Source: Nitrosomonas sp.
Lineage (GTDB): Bacteria; Pseudomonadota; Gammaproteobacteria; Burkholderiales; Nitrosomonadaceae
Assembly (NCBI GenBank): GCA_024281825.1
Contig: JAMWZY010000014.1
Span: forward strand, 1 to 51,640
DNA: 51,640 nt
Reading direction: 5' to 3'
Shown: one piece after another, positions 26,407-35,997 of the stretch
Layout: each line of letters starts with the position of its first letter
Position numbering within the stretch: position 1 is the first letter of the stretch
Notes under the pieces: model-generated
What the model was told of the DNA's origin: nothing
The model's database searches: none
The model's input: the letters and a program-made list of their open reading frames with translations, nothing else
Translations under genes and position numbers: made by a program

Positions 26407-27374
26407 TGCCTCTAAACTATTCTCAGTTTAATCTGGGTGTGACTCAAACATGCATTGAGGAGTCGAGAAGGCAGTTCTGCTTCCCGCACTCGTCGATTAA
26501 AGCGATAGCAAAATTCATTGAGGTATTCTTGCAAGTAACCTGATGACACACCATGATATGTTCCCAATAAAAATGTCTTGAGATTGCCAATTGCGACATG
26601 AACCCATGGAAGCCATTCGCCAGCTTTGTTTGGTGGAGTCACACGAGGAGTATGGTTCTGTGTTTTACTGATTTCAGCTAAGGCTGGCAGTGCATCACTT
26701 CGTACATATTGATCAGGTGACAGATGCCGCTTTACAAACTGTGTGACACCGTTTCTCGGTTAACGCTAGAGACTTGCTGCATGGCAATAAAACCAGCACG
26801 CTTTTCTCGACTCTCAATCGCGACGAGCACTGATGTTTTTCTTTCAGCGCCCCGACCGCGCTTTCCCCCAGTATGACGCCCTCCAATCAATGCGTCGTCT
26901 ATTTCAATCAAATCTTGTAACCGATATAGGCTATCTCGGTGTCCCATAGCAATACGAATCTTGCGTAGCATTCTGCTGGCAGTAATCCAAGACACGTTAA
27001 TTTGTTTGGATAATCGTAAGGCAGAAACACCGCCTTTATCAGATGCAACTAAGTAAATCGCCCAGAACCACTTGGTTAATGGCAGATTGGTTGAATGAAA
27101 TAAGGTACCAGCCGTTATCGAGGTTTGTTTATGACATTGGCTGCATTCCCAATAACCACGTGTCTTAATAGCATAACCATTATCGTAGCCACAGCATGGG
27201 CAGCGAAAGCCTTCCGGCCAGCGTTGCTTTATCAGCGCTTCGATACAGCCTTCTTCTGTTCCATACTGCTTCTGCCAATCCATCAAAGTCATTCCTTTGC
27301 CTTTCATCGCCTACCTCATTATCCTATTGATCTTGCTGAATAAGATGAAAAACACTGAGAATAGTTCATAGGCA
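26407..27374 (-). mobile_element. IS1595-family-like element, copy B
   Basis: About 968 bp, ends TGCCTCTAAACTATTCTCAG and the complement of TGCCTATGAACTATTCTCAG (two mismatches in 20). It abuts copy A with only 12 bases (ATTTTAAAAATA) between the outer ends. The transposase is nearly intact. Confidence 0.82.
26412..27307 (-). pseudogene. IS1595-type transposase of copy B, one frameshift
   Basis: The N-terminal part has a zinc ribbon (CPCCGYDNGYAIKTRGYWECSQC), cited here by its CPCC and CSQC pairs, and the ISXO2-like DDE domain with LIEIDDALIGGRHTGGKRGRG. At about 26745 an extra CA dinucleotide (TCACACAG where copy A has TCACAG) shifts the frame and stops the protein after SSVNRETVSHSL. Beyond it the frame continues as QFVKRHLSPDQYVR to NEFCYRFNRR and a normal stop. 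Removing the two bases restores a full-length transposase. Confidence 0.82.
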
Positions 27375-27376
27375 AT

Positions 27377-28370
27377 TATATTTTTGTGCAAGCGAATAAT
27401 ATTTGGACGACGGCAGGCCGGCATATTTGACCCATGCGACACCAGAATGTCGTTCAAGATATTGCGCAACTTTGAGCGCATTTTCGGTATGCCGTTCCAT
27501 GCGCAGCGATAAGGTTTCAATACCTTGCAAAAGCAAAAAAGCATTCATTGGTGACAAAGCCGAACCGGTATTTCGTAGCGCGACAGTACGCGCACGTCCA
27601 ACATAGGCAGCGAGACCGAACTCCTGCGTATAGACAACACCATGATACGCCGGCTCTGGATTATTGAGCATCGGAAAGCGATCCGCATGATCCACCCAAG
27701 GAAATTTGCCGGAATCTACGATGATGCCGCCGATGGATGTTCCATGCCCACCCATATATTTGGTTAACGAATGCACAACGATATCTGCACCAAACTCGAA
27801 AGGTTTCATCAAAACCGGCGTGGGTACCGTGTTATCGACAATCACTGGAACACCGTATCGATGCGCCATCGTGCAAATGGCTTCCATATCGGGAATGTTT
27901 CCTGCCGGATTACCCAGAGATTCACAAAATACCGCCGCTGTTTTATTATCGATCAGCGGTTCGAGACTCGCGGGGTCATCGTCTTTGGCAAAACGCACTT
28001 CAATGCCCAATTTAGGCAGCATGTGCGCAAATAACGTATACGTCCCACCGTAGAGCAGTGGCACGCAAACGATGTTATTGCCCATCTCAGCGATATTGAT
28101 GATTGAATAATGAATAGCCGCTTGACCCGAACTGAGCGCTAGAGCCGCCACACCTCCTTCCAGTGCGGCAACCCGCTGTTCCAGCACATCGCTGGTCGGA
28201 TTCATGATGCGCGTATAAATATTGCCCGGTACGGCGAGATTAAACAAATCCGCACCATGCTGCGCATTATCGAATTCATAGGCAACGGTCTGATAAATAG
28301 GAACTGCTACCGATTTGGTTGTAGGGTCGGTGTTATAACCCGCGTGAATCGCGATTGTCTCGTCTTTCAT
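27377..28370 (-). pseudogene. metY: N-terminal part of O-acetylhomoserine sulfhydrylase-type gene, interrupted
   Basis: Encodes 331 residues of an O-acetylhomoserine aminocarboxypropyltransferase (O-acetylhomoserine plus sulfide to homocysteine, PLP-dependent) before running into the IS: ETIAIHAGYNTDPTTKSVAVPIYQT at the start (cited in part), SSGQAAIHY, the PLP-Lys region VHSLTKYMGGHG and ETLSLRMERH. The remaining about 94 residues are at 25130-25414. The interrupted frame would add only N-C-L from the IS. The missing part contributes to the C-terminal domain, so activity is unlikely. Confidence 0.9.
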
Positions 28371-28690
28371 TGGTTTGTTTTGTTGATATGGTTCTAGGAT
28401 GGTTAGAGTGTAGCAGGTTTATGAGATTTTACTGTTCTTGCAACTCAGGTAATCGCAATCGGAATTTCAAACGAGTGGCGTGTACACGACAAACAAAAAT
28501 AACCATGAAATCCTGCAAAAGGACAATTTGTAAAATTAGACGATCCAACTATATTTCATGAAATTTTGTGTGATAATCAGCTTGCCTTCCAGAATCGCCA
28601 GAAAGCTTTTCTACAAAAAAACCATTAAATGAATTTTTTCTTGCTCCTCTTGAAGGATATAGATTATTCGAAGCTCAACTCAATCGTAAG
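28371..28690. other. 320-base intergenic region upstream of aqpZ
   Basis: Separates the divergent metY relic and aqpZ. It has a 12-bp palindrome ATTTCATGAAAT at 28553-28564, about 135 bases before aqpZ, which could be an operator. Otherwise I see no gene or RNA. Confidence 0.4.
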
Positions 28691-28699
28691 GTGACAACT

Positions 28700-29404
28700 A
28701 TGACTTCTTTTTTAGGTGAATTGATAGGTACTTTTATTTTAGTGTTATTAGGCAATGGCGTCGTCGCCAACGTCGTACTCAATAAATCCAAGGGCAATAA
28801 TGCTGGATGGTTAACCATTGCAGCGGGTTGGGGAATTGCGCTTTTTGTGGCGGTTTATGCCGTAGCGGCCTCCAGTGGTGCACATTTGAATCCTGCAGTA
28901 AGTATTGGTCTCGCGGCCGTGGGTAAATTTGCATGGGGCGATGTCCCTATTTATGCATTGGGACAAATGCTAGGGGCGATGTTAGGTGCATTGGTGGTAT
29001 GGATCACTTACCGTCAGCATTTCGATGCAACGACTGATCCGGATATGCAATTAGCGGCATTTTGTACCGGGCCAGCTATTCGCAATCCATTCCACAATAT
29101 TGTTACCGAAGCAGTGGGTACTTTTATGCTGGTGTTTGGCATCATGATGATAGTTTCACCACAGGCGAGCCTAGGTGCGCTGGATGCCTTACCGGTTGCT
29201 TTATTACTATTTGGTATCGGCTTGTCTTTAGGCGGACCCACCGGTTTTGCGGTTAATCCTGCACGCGATCTAGGGCCACGCATTATGCACGCAATTCTCC
29301 CGATGACCGGTAAACGCGACAGTGATTGGGGTTATGCCTATGTACCGGTGGTAGGCGGCATTATTGGTGGATTGATAGCTGCGGTGGTTTATTCAGTGCT
29401 GTAA
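28700..29404 (+). CDS. aqpZ: Aquaporin Z
   Basis: Water channel of the inner membrane, 234 residues, six membrane helices. The two half-helix signatures are HLNPAVSIG and AVNPARDLGPR; in the second the Arg of the selectivity filter is present. The length and the compact loops suit AqpZ rather than the longer GlpF-type glycerol facilitators. I prefer the ATG at 28700 (MTSFLGELIGTF) over the GTG at 28691. A hairpin terminator follows. Confidence 0.92.
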   Translation: MTSFLGELIGTFILVLLGNGVVANVVLNKSKGNNAGWLTIAAGWGIALFVAVYAVAASSGAHLNPAVSIGLAAVGKFAWGDVPIYALGQMLGAMLGALVVWITYRQHFDATTDPDMQLAAFCTGPAIRNPFHNIVTEAVGTFMLVFGIMMIVSPQASLGALDALPVALLLFGIGLSLGGPTGFAVNPARDLGPRIMHAILPMTGKRDSDWGYAYVPVVGGIIGGLIAAVVYSVL

Positions 29405-29420
29405 AGCTTACTTCTCATTA

Positions 29421-29448
29421 AACCTTTAACAGATCGTTAAAGGTTTTC
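29421..29448 (+). terminator. Terminator of aqpZ
   Basis: AACCTTTAAC and GTTAAAGGTT form a perfect 10-bp stem with a 5-base loop, followed by TT; it lies 17 bases after the aqpZ stop codon. Confidence 0.7.
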
Positions 29449-29602
29449 GGGGTAGTCGATGCAAGGCAACAGGCAAGAAATACAAACTTTATATCTAATA
29501 CATGAACATTCATCGGATCTATCGGAATACCTAGTATTCTTCGTAGAGCGTTTTATAAAGCATAAATAAGGATCAAGGTCTCGAATCAAGAAAAAGAAAT
29601 CA

Positions 29603-30148
29603 CTAACCTTTTAGCATCACCCAGCTCACTTCGCATTCCCCCGATTCCGTGGCTACATAAGCTGATTCCTCGGAAATCGTAACGGAAATATCCATCGTGC
29701 GTTGTGCCAATTTTGCCAGTGCTTGAATGTTTGGCCAGGGAAACTGGAAAATAGTAGCGGTTAATGGGATAAATTTTGCTTGCTCTTGTATCCACCAGAC
29801 ATTCGATTTGGTGTTAAAACTATACACTTTAACCATTTGAGCGATCCGGGTGGCTTTCTTGACTCGATCCGAGGCGGGTTCTCCGACATCGATCCATAAG
29901 GCAATCCGGCCATCCGGGGTATGAGCCCATAGGTCAGGTTCTTCCGCAGTACTCAATCCTTTGGTGAGCGTCAAGGATTCCTGTGCATTGATACAAAATG
30001 CGAGCATGCGCACCATCATGCGTTCCAGCGTTTCGGATGGATGTTGGGCGATGGTCAGGTTGAGCGTATCGTAATAATTACGATCGAGATCGGTCAGCGC
30101 AATTTTAAATTTATAGATGGTTGGTTTTAATGCCACGGGTTCATCCAA
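29603..30148 (-). CDS. yaeQ: YaeQ family protein
   Basis: A 181-residue protein of the YaeQ family, which has a PD-(D/E)XK-nuclease-like fold and an unclear role (E. coli YaeQ was reported as a suppressor of RfaH loss). Visible landmarks: ALKPTIYKFKIALTDLDRNYY, HPSETLERMMVRML, EPDLWAHTPDGRIALWIDVGEP and KVYSFN. A GTG at 30136 (V-A-L-K-P-T) lies where E. coli YaeQ starts (MALKATIYK) and is an alternative start. It precedes no partner gene. Confidence 0.9.
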   Translation of the reverse strand: MDEPVALKPTIYKFKIALTDLDRNYYDTLNLTIAQHPSETLERMMVRMLAFCINAQESLTLTKGLSTAEEPDLWAHTPDGRIALWIDVGEPASDRVKKATRIAQMVKVYSFNTKSNVWWIQEQAKFIPLTATIFQFPWPNIQALAKLAQRTMDISVTISEESAYVATESGECEVSWVMLKG

Positions 30149-30224
30149 AGGCTCATAACCAAAACCGGTACCTTGCTGAAGATAGTGAAGGAATCATGAT
30201 TTTATTGCTCAAGGTTTCAACTTC

Positions 30225-31829
30225 TTACCCAATGCCTTGTGATTGCAAATAATCCTCATAATTACCTTTGAAGTCTTTAATGCCTTCCGGTGTCATTTCA
30301 AGCACGCGCGTAGCCAGTGAAGAAACGAATTCGCGGTCATGGGAAATAAAAATCAACGTGCCGGTAAATTTTTCCAGTGCGCTATTTAGCGATTCGATGG
30401 ATTCCATATCCAGATGATTGGTGGGTTCATCCATCAGCAGAACATTCGGTTTCTGCAAAATCAACTTGCCGAAAAGCATGCGGCCTTGTTCTCCGCCGGA
30501 AATCACGCGGGTGGATTTTTTGACATCATCGCCTGAGAACAATAATCGGCCCAGTGTACCGCGGATCGTTTGGTCGTCATCATTGCCTTGTCGCCACTGA
30601 TCCATCCATTCAGTCAATGACAGTTTTTCTTCAAAATCAGCCGCATGATCTTGCGGAAAATAACCAGGACGCGCTTTCTCTGCCCATTTGGTTTCGCCGG
30701 AATCCGGTATCAGATCACCCGCAAGGCAACGCAGTAGCGTGGTTTTTCCGATACCGTTGGGGCCAATGATGGCGACCTTTTCTCCGGCTTCGATATCCAG
30801 GCTAAAATGATCGAATAGAGGCTTATCCAATCCCGGGAAGCTTTTGCTGATTGCTTTGATGGAAACCGCCAAGCGATGCAGCTTATCCCTGTCGTCCACT
30901 TCAAAGCGGATAAACGGATACTGGCGGCTGGAGGGTTTGACATCTTCCAGTTTGATTTTCTCGATCTGCCGCGCGCGACTGGTTGCCTGCCGGGCTTTCG
31001 ACGCGTTGGCAGAGAAGCGGCTGACAAAAGACTGCAAATCGGCAATCTGCGCTTTCTTCTTAGCGTTATTGGCCAGCATGCGCTCGCGCACTTGAGTCGA
31101 AGCGGTCATGTAATCATCATAGTTACCGGGATAGATCCTCAGTTCACCATAATCCAGATCAGCCATATGCGTGCACACACTGTTCAGAAAATGCCGATCA
31201 TGAGAGATAATGATAATGGTATTTTTGCTGGCATTGATGACATCTTCCAGCCAGCGGATGGTATTGATATCGAGGTTATTGGTCGGCTCATCCAGCAATA
31301 AGATTTCCGGATTGGAAAATAAGGCCTGCGCCAACAACACACGTAACTTGAATCCGGGTGCAATCGCGCTCATCAGCCCCTGATGCTGATCAGAGGGAAT
31401 CCCTACCCCAAGCAACAGTTCCCCGGCACGTGCTTCCGCCGAATAGCCGTCCAGTTCGGCGAATTGCGACTCTAGTTCGGCAGCCTGCATATAATCGTCT
31501 TCAGTGGCATCCGGATTGGCATAAATGGTGTCGCGTTGCTGTTTGATACGCCACAATTCTTCGTGTCCCATCATGACGGTGTCAATGACGAAACACTCTT
31601 CAAAAGCAAATTGATCTTGGCGTAATTTTCCTACCCGTTCGCCGCTGTCGACCGTGACATTACCAGCAGATGGCTCAAGATCGCGGCCTAGAATCTTCAT
31701 GAACGTCGACTTGCCGCAACCATTCGCGCCAATCAAACCATAACGATTACCCCCGCCAAATTTTACAGAAACATTTTCAAACAATGGCTTGGCGCCGAAT
31801 TGCATGGTGATATTGGCGGTTGTAATCAA
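30225..31829 (-). CDS. ybiT: ABC-F family ATPase YbiT
   Basis: Translation-associated ABC-F protein, 534 residues, with two nucleotide-binding domains and no membrane segments. Walker A motifs are GANGCGKST and GPNGIGKTT; Walker B motifs [12 protein letters not shown] and [12 protein letters not shown]; the interdomain linker is rich in Lys, Arg and Ala ([26 protein letters not shown], cited in part). The sequence follows E. coli YbiT closely along its length, including [18 protein letters not shown] proteins act at the ribosomal E site; the specific YbiT trigger is unsettled. Confidence 0.95.
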   Translation of the reverse strand: MITTANITMQFGAKPLFENVSVKFGGGNRYGLIGANGCGKSTFMKILGRDLEPSAGNVTVDSGERVGKLRQDQFAFEECFVIDTVMMGHEELWRIKQQRDTIYANPDATEDDYMQAAELESQFAELDGYSAEARAGELLLGVGIPSDQHQGLMSAIAPGFKLRVLLAQALFSNPEILLLDEPTNNLDINTIRWLEDVINASKNTIIIISHDRHFLNSVCTHMADLDYGELRIYPGNYDDYMTASTQVRERMLANNAKKKAQIADLQSFVSRFSANASKARQATSRARQIEKIKLEDVKPSSRQYPFIRFEVDDRDKLHRLAVSIKAISKSFPGLDKPLFDHFSLDIEAGEKVAIIGPNGIGKTTLLRCLAGDLIPDSGETKWAEKARPGYFPQDHAADFEEKLSLTEWMDQWRQGNDDDQTIRGTLGRLLFSGDDVKKSTRVISGGEQGRMLFGKLILQKPNVLLMDEPTNHLDMESIESLNSALEKFTGTLIFISHDREFVSSLATRVLEMTPEGIKDFKGNYEDYLQSQGIG

Positions 31830-32068
31830 AGTAGATACCTGCGGATGATTGTTGCAAGAAAGGGGCGCATATTTTATACGTTTTTCAATGATTCTGCTGT
31901 ATTACAATGAATATTAATTCACAGACTCGCCGATCCTCGTCGATCCATTGCACGAAACAGCGGTTTGGGGGGTATGCTTCGCAAGTATGGAATTTTGTGG
32001 AAGGGTCTAGGACCTTCTTGCAATGAAATTTAAAATGATGACCGTTCGATACAAAACGAGGAGATAGA

Positions 32069-32131
32069 ATGAATACTACCGGATTTGCTATTACACTTGA
32101 CATGATATATCGCGTCATTTCGGACGTCTAA
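32069..32131 (+). CDS. Possible 20-codon leader ORF
   Basis: ATG at 32069 follows GAGGAGATAG and the frame ends at 32131, two bases before the next ATG at 32133. The 20-residue product (NTTGFAITLDMIYRVISDV after Met) has no known relatives that I can recall. The strong ribosome-binding site and the tight spacing suggest it once drove coupled translation of the next frame. Confidence 0.3.
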   Translation: MNTTGFAITLDMIYRVISDV

Positions 32132-32132
32132 A

Positions 32133-32483
32133 ATGTCTCGAATCAAGATATTCCAGGCGTACTCATCCGCGTTAGCGGAAAACAGGAGGGAGTTCGAGAT
32201 CCAGATCAACCGAAAGAACAAAGATTGGATTGAACGGGACACATTTCTCGACCTCGGAATGTGGGTAGACTTCTTGGATGCACTCTCGGTGACGCATCTA
32301 CAAGACGAATACAACAAGTCGATACGCGAGTGCGATGTTTTTGCAATGTTGCTCTCGACCAAGGTTGGTAAGTACACCGAAGAAGAATTTGAGGCCGCCT
32401 TCAGGCAGTTCAAGTTTCGTTCAGGACAATTTATCCACAGATGCGTAGTACCCTGCGCATTGATTTCCCCTGGTCAATTTTGA
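32133..32483 (+). pseudogene. Truncated TIR/DUF4062-like domain, remnant of a larger protein
   Basis: The first about 92 of 116 residues (IKIFQAYSSALAENRREFE, KNKDWIERDTFLDLGMWVDF, LQDEYNKSIRECDVFAMLLSTKVGKYTEEEFE; cited in parts) match the pattern of an N-terminal signalling-like domain that I recall in front of STAND NTPases, TPR regions and other defence-type proteins. After FRQFKF the similarity ends and an unrelated tail of about 22 residues reaches a stop, so the gene is truncated. No partner effector is nearby. Confidence 0.55.
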
Positions 32484-32555
32484 ACCGGTATCAACAGTAC
32501 AACTAATAAAAAACATGATTTGAGTGTATCTATCAATATAAGAAAGGAGTAATAA

Positions 32556-34670
32556 ATGAAAAATAATAAGAAATGGCGGATTATTGCAATGATCACAAAT
32601 TTCTTAACACTTGGTTTCATAGTGATTGCTGCCTATGCACATAGCCCCCATGATCAAGTGCGTGGACTCGGTATCTCACCAAATTTTGCGAATGATAAAA
32701 CGCTCTTCGTGGCAGTTGAAGGCGAACGGACCAGCATTCACTACGAGAATATTCTAAGATCAACTGACGGTGGTGCGACTTGGATCAAGCTCCCGAGAGG
32801 GATGGATAATCGCTCCAACTTTTCGGCTATTCGTGTCTCACCCAACTATAGCAACGATAAAACCGTATTTGCTACAACTCTGGGCGATGGTGTTTATCAA
32901 TCAGTAAATCGTGGTAATTCCTGGCAGCTTTTTAACACGGGCATAGCAAACAAGTATTTGAAGGGTAATTTAGAAATTGCAAAAGTAGGAAGCACCGATT
33001 ATGTGCTTTTCCTGGCGCCAGGCCACGGTGAACTGTATCGGCGTTCTAGCAGCGAGACTAGCTGGACCAAATTGCTAAGTACAACAGCTGGTGTAAGTAT
33101 AGTCGCAGTATCGCCTAACTTTGCACAAAATACTACTGTGATGACCGTAAGTACAAGTGGGAATCTGCAAATATCTGTAGACGGTGCAAATAATTGGGTC
33201 GACAGAGGAAATCCAACAGGAGCAATAATTTATGGTATAGCAATTGCACCGGGACCCACTAGAGAAATATTCTTGGCTACCAGTAGCGGGATTTTCTACA
33301 GTAATGATCTTGGAATGACATTCACAAACAGATCTACTAATCTACCTGATGAAACCATCAACAACATAGCTGCTTCACCCAATTACAATACTGATGGAAC
33401 ATTATTTTGCACCACCCAAACAAAAGCCGTATATAAATCGTCGGATCGTGGTAACAGCTGGGTTCTCAATGATTCAGGAGCCGTAATTACCGGTCAAACA
33501 GATGCACTTAATGAATTCAGTGAACTGCAGATATCCCAAACATTTTCGGCTGATCAAGCTGTTTTCCTTTCTGCGTTTGATGGATTGTTCATTTCAACAA
33601 ATGGCGGTATCAATTGGACTGAGAAACAAACCCGGAAAAATCTAATCACGGGTTTGGCCTTTTCTCCAAATTTTATGAATGATCAAAGAATCATTGCGAC
33701 GGCCTATAATAGTGAAGGTGGTTTCTACACTTCCAGTGATAAGGGCGCCACGTGGTCCATTGGCTCAGCCGGCTGGCCAAATCCATTCGGCGCACCGTTA
33801 GACGGTATTGATGTCGATTTTGTCCAGGATCGTGTTGGCCCCCCACTGGCAGTTGCGACAAAAATTGGGAGGCAGATAGGATTCTCCAGTAATTCCGGAG
33901 AAAGCTGGGACGTATTTCCTATTCCGCAATTTCCTCCCCTCAGTCATCTAGTTTATATCAATGTATTCGCGCTATCTCCAGCTTTTGATCGCGATCAGGA
34001 AATTTATATTGGAACAAGATTGCATGGAATTCTCCATACGAATGATGGCGGTATCAACTGGCACAATGTACCGGATTTTCCACTTTCTCCACATGTTACA
34101 AGTATTGCGGTTTCACCCAATTATGCCAATGATAAAACTGCCTTTGCTGCTAACCGCTCGGGAGATGTTTGGCGTACAAAAAATGGCGGCAAAAACTGGT
34201 CACAAATCGGATCAGATTCGATTGTAATCAATAGGCAACAGAGCTTTATGTGGATTGCCATATCCCCCGAATTCATCACCGATCGCTTGATATTCGTAGG
34301 TACAAACAACGGCATTTATCGTTCGGGCAATGGTGGAGACAGCTGGAAACCGTTGCTCCACAGTAATGTCGGACCATCTACCGTAATCGAGCAAATTGAA
34401 TTCTCTCCGGCTTTTGCCGAGGATCGAATAATTTTTGTTACTGTTCGGGGAAAAGGCTTATATCGTGTATCACTGAATAATGCAGGGTGGATAACTGCAA
34501 TGCAGAATATGGGAACATCGCTTCTTGGGAAAAACGTACAATTTATTGAATTTCGTATATCCCCTAATTTTAAGCAAGATAATACGCTTATTGGCGCATC
34601 GAGAGACGAGCTATATATATCGACAGACCGTGGTTTGACCTGGTCGCTAACTGGATCTCCCGTACAATAA
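32556..34670 (+). CDS. Exported Asp-box beta-propeller protein
   Basis: The 704-residue protein has a signal peptide (about 1-32, ending AAYAHS) and is built of repeats: at least 11 copies of S-P-N-[FY]-x-x-[DN]-x-T-[LVI]-F paired with about 12 Asp-box-like motifs (STDGGATW, SVNRGNSW, SSDRGNSW, STNGGINW, SSDKGATW, TNDGGINW, STDRGLTW). This is the sialidase/BNR and sortilin-type propeller architecture; two propellers fit the length. No sialidase active-site set is evident, so a binding or structural role is more likely. It stands alone with a GAAAGGAG ribosome-binding site. Confidence 0.82.
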   Translation: MKNNKKWRIIAMITNFLTLGFIVIAAYAHSPHDQVRGLGISPNFANDKTLFVAVEGERTSIHYENILRSTDGGATWIKLPRGMDNRSNFSAIRVSPNYSNDKTVFATTLGDGVYQSVNRGNSWQLFNTGIANKYLKGNLEIAKVGSTDYVLFLAPGHGELYRRSSSETSWTKLLSTTAGVSIVAVSPNFAQNTTVMTVSTSGNLQISVDGANNWVDRGNPTGAIIYGIAIAPGPTREIFLATSSGIFYSNDLGMTFTNRSTNLPDETINNIAASPNYNTDGTLFCTTQTKAVYKSSDRGNSWVLNDSGAVITGQTDALNEFSELQISQTFSADQAVFLSAFDGLFISTNGGINWTEKQTRKNLITGLAFSPNFMNDQRIIATAYNSEGGFYTSSDKGATWSIGSAGWPNPFGAPLDGIDVDFVQDRVGPPLAVATKIGRQIGFSSNSGESWDVFPIPQFPPLSHLVYINVFALSPAFDRDQEIYIGTRLHGILHTNDGGINWHNVPDFPLSPHVTSIAVSPNYANDKTAFAANRSGDVWRTKNGGKNWSQIGSDSIVINRQQSFMWIAISPEFITDRLIFVGTNNGIYRSGNGGDSWKPLLHSNVGPSTVIEQIEFSPAFAEDRIIFVTVRGKGLYRVSLNNAGWITAMQNMGTSLLGKNVQFIEFRISPNFKQDNTLIGASRDELYISTDRGLTWSLTGSPVQ

Positions 34671-35025
34671 TGATAATTTCACCAGAAGGCGGTATCGGTT
34701 CATTTAAGGTATGCTGATTTTCATGGAGTTGAGGTTTCATAAAATGAAAACATGAAATGGCGGATAGAAATGGATTGAACTGCCTCCTGGCTATGAGGAG
34801 AAAACCCACGTAATGAAAGTGTTCGCTCGCATGATTTATTCACCCGCATAATCCCGCCAAATATAAAAACACCCCTATTGAAAAACCGACAAATCGATAC
34901 AATGTACGATTAAGCATTCTGGATGGCATCATTCAAATCCTGTTTTTAATACCGCAGCGGAACACAGATAGTTTTTCAATGGTCTACTAAGATAAATATT
35001 AAAATATAAGCGTCATATTTACCCA
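34671..35025. other. 355-base intergenic region with an IS-end relic
   Basis: Mostly featureless, apart from a 42-base segment at 34707-34748 that matches an IS3 end found at 49901-49942 (listed separately). No intact gene or RNA is apparent. Confidence 0.45.
34707..34748 (+). repeat. Solo IS end shared with the IS3 relic at 49.9 kb
   Basis: AGGTATGCTGATTTTCATGG and the following bases to AAAATGAA repeat, in inverted orientation, at 49901-49942 with a few mismatches and one indel. At 49.9 kb this sequence is the right end of an IS3-family relic, so here it is a leftover end with no transposase. Confidence 0.6.
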
Positions 35026-35880
35026 ATGAAAATCCCAAAAAGAATTGAACCCATGATCCAGGATGGCTTTATCGATGAAGTGATCCGCCAATTAATGAGC
35101 GGTAAGGAAGCTTCGGTTTATGTGGTTCGCTGTGGAGAGGAGACACGTTGCGCGAAAGTATACAAAGAAGCCAACAAACGCAGTTTTCGCCAAAGCACGG
35201 ATTACACCGAAGGCCGCAAGGTAAAAAACAGCCGCCGCGCACGCGCCATGGAGAAAGGAACTCGTTATGGACGCAAAGCACAGGAAGAATCTTGGCAAAG
35301 TGCCGAAGTGGATGCCCTGTACCGGCTCGCTGCTGCGGGGGTGCGCGTGCCCAAGCCGCATCATTTTCATGAGGGCGTATTGCTGATGGATCTGGTGACC
35401 GACAGCAATGGCAACGCAGCCCCGCGGCTCAACGAACTTGTACTGACTCCAGAATTATCTCGTGAATATCACCACCAATTAATTACGCAGGTGGTTCGCA
35501 TGCTATGCGCGGGGATTATCCACGGGGATCTGTCTGAATATAACGTGTTGGTCGACAGCACCGGGCCTGTGATCATCGATTTGCCACAAGCTATCGACGC
35601 ATCTGCCAATAACCAAGCGTGCAAAATGCTGCTGCGTGATGTCGAGAACTTGGCAATTTATTTCGGTCAGTTTGCACCTGAATTGCTAGCCACCCGTTAT
35701 GGCATGGAGATATGGTCACTATACCAAAGCGGACAACTCCATCCGGAAAGTGTGTTGACCGGACACTTCGAACGTATCGAAAAACCAGTCGACCTGCAAA
35801 GCGTTCTCCGTGAAATTGATGACACGCTGAAGGAAGAAGAAGCAAGAAAACTGTATCGCGCATTACATGCGCATCAATGA
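35026..35880 (+). CDS. RIO-family serine kinase
   Basis: A 284-residue protein of the RIO1-like kinase family, found in some proteobacteria. Landmarks: GKEASVYVVRCGEETRCAKVYKE (ATP loop and the catalytic Lys; cited in part), the catalytic loop HGDLSEYNVL and the metal-binding IDLPQAID. About 80 residues of basic sequence (SFRQSTDYTEGRKVKNSRRARAM) follow the first strand, as in RIO1. RIO kinases in eukaryotes and archaea act in ribosome maturation; the bacterial role is not settled. It stands alone. Confidence 0.9.
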   Translation: MKIPKRIEPMIQDGFIDEVIRQLMSGKEASVYVVRCGEETRCAKVYKEANKRSFRQSTDYTEGRKVKNSRRARAMEKGTRYGRKAQEESWQSAEVDALYRLAAAGVRVPKPHHFHEGVLLMDLVTDSNGNAAPRLNELVLTPELSREYHHQLITQVVRMLCAGIIHGDLSEYNVLVDSTGPVIIDLPQAIDASANNQACKMLLRDVENLAIYFGQFAPELLATRYGMEIWSLYQSGQLHPESVLTGHFERIEKPVDLQSVLREIDDTLKEEEARKLYRALHAHQ

Positions 35881-35997
35881 TATACGTATCATCGCCAATG
35901 CCACGAAAAAACAGTATGCTAAAACAAAATCGTGGCTATGAGGCGCATTACAAGAGTCAACGAAAATACTTAAAAATTTCAATGGGATGCTTATCTA

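Noticed and set aside
26735..26760. Programmed frameshift in IS1595 copy B
   Set aside because: The extra CA is not at a slippery A- or T-run and copy A lacks it, so a plain insertion is more likely than a programmed event.
27706..28053. Plus-strand frames opposite metY
   Set aside because: They overlap a conserved PLP-enzyme sequence in reverse and show no family features.
31885..32118. 77-codon minus-strand frame upstream of the TIR-like fragment
   Set aside because: Start lies inside the fragment region and no ribosome-binding site or known domain is present.
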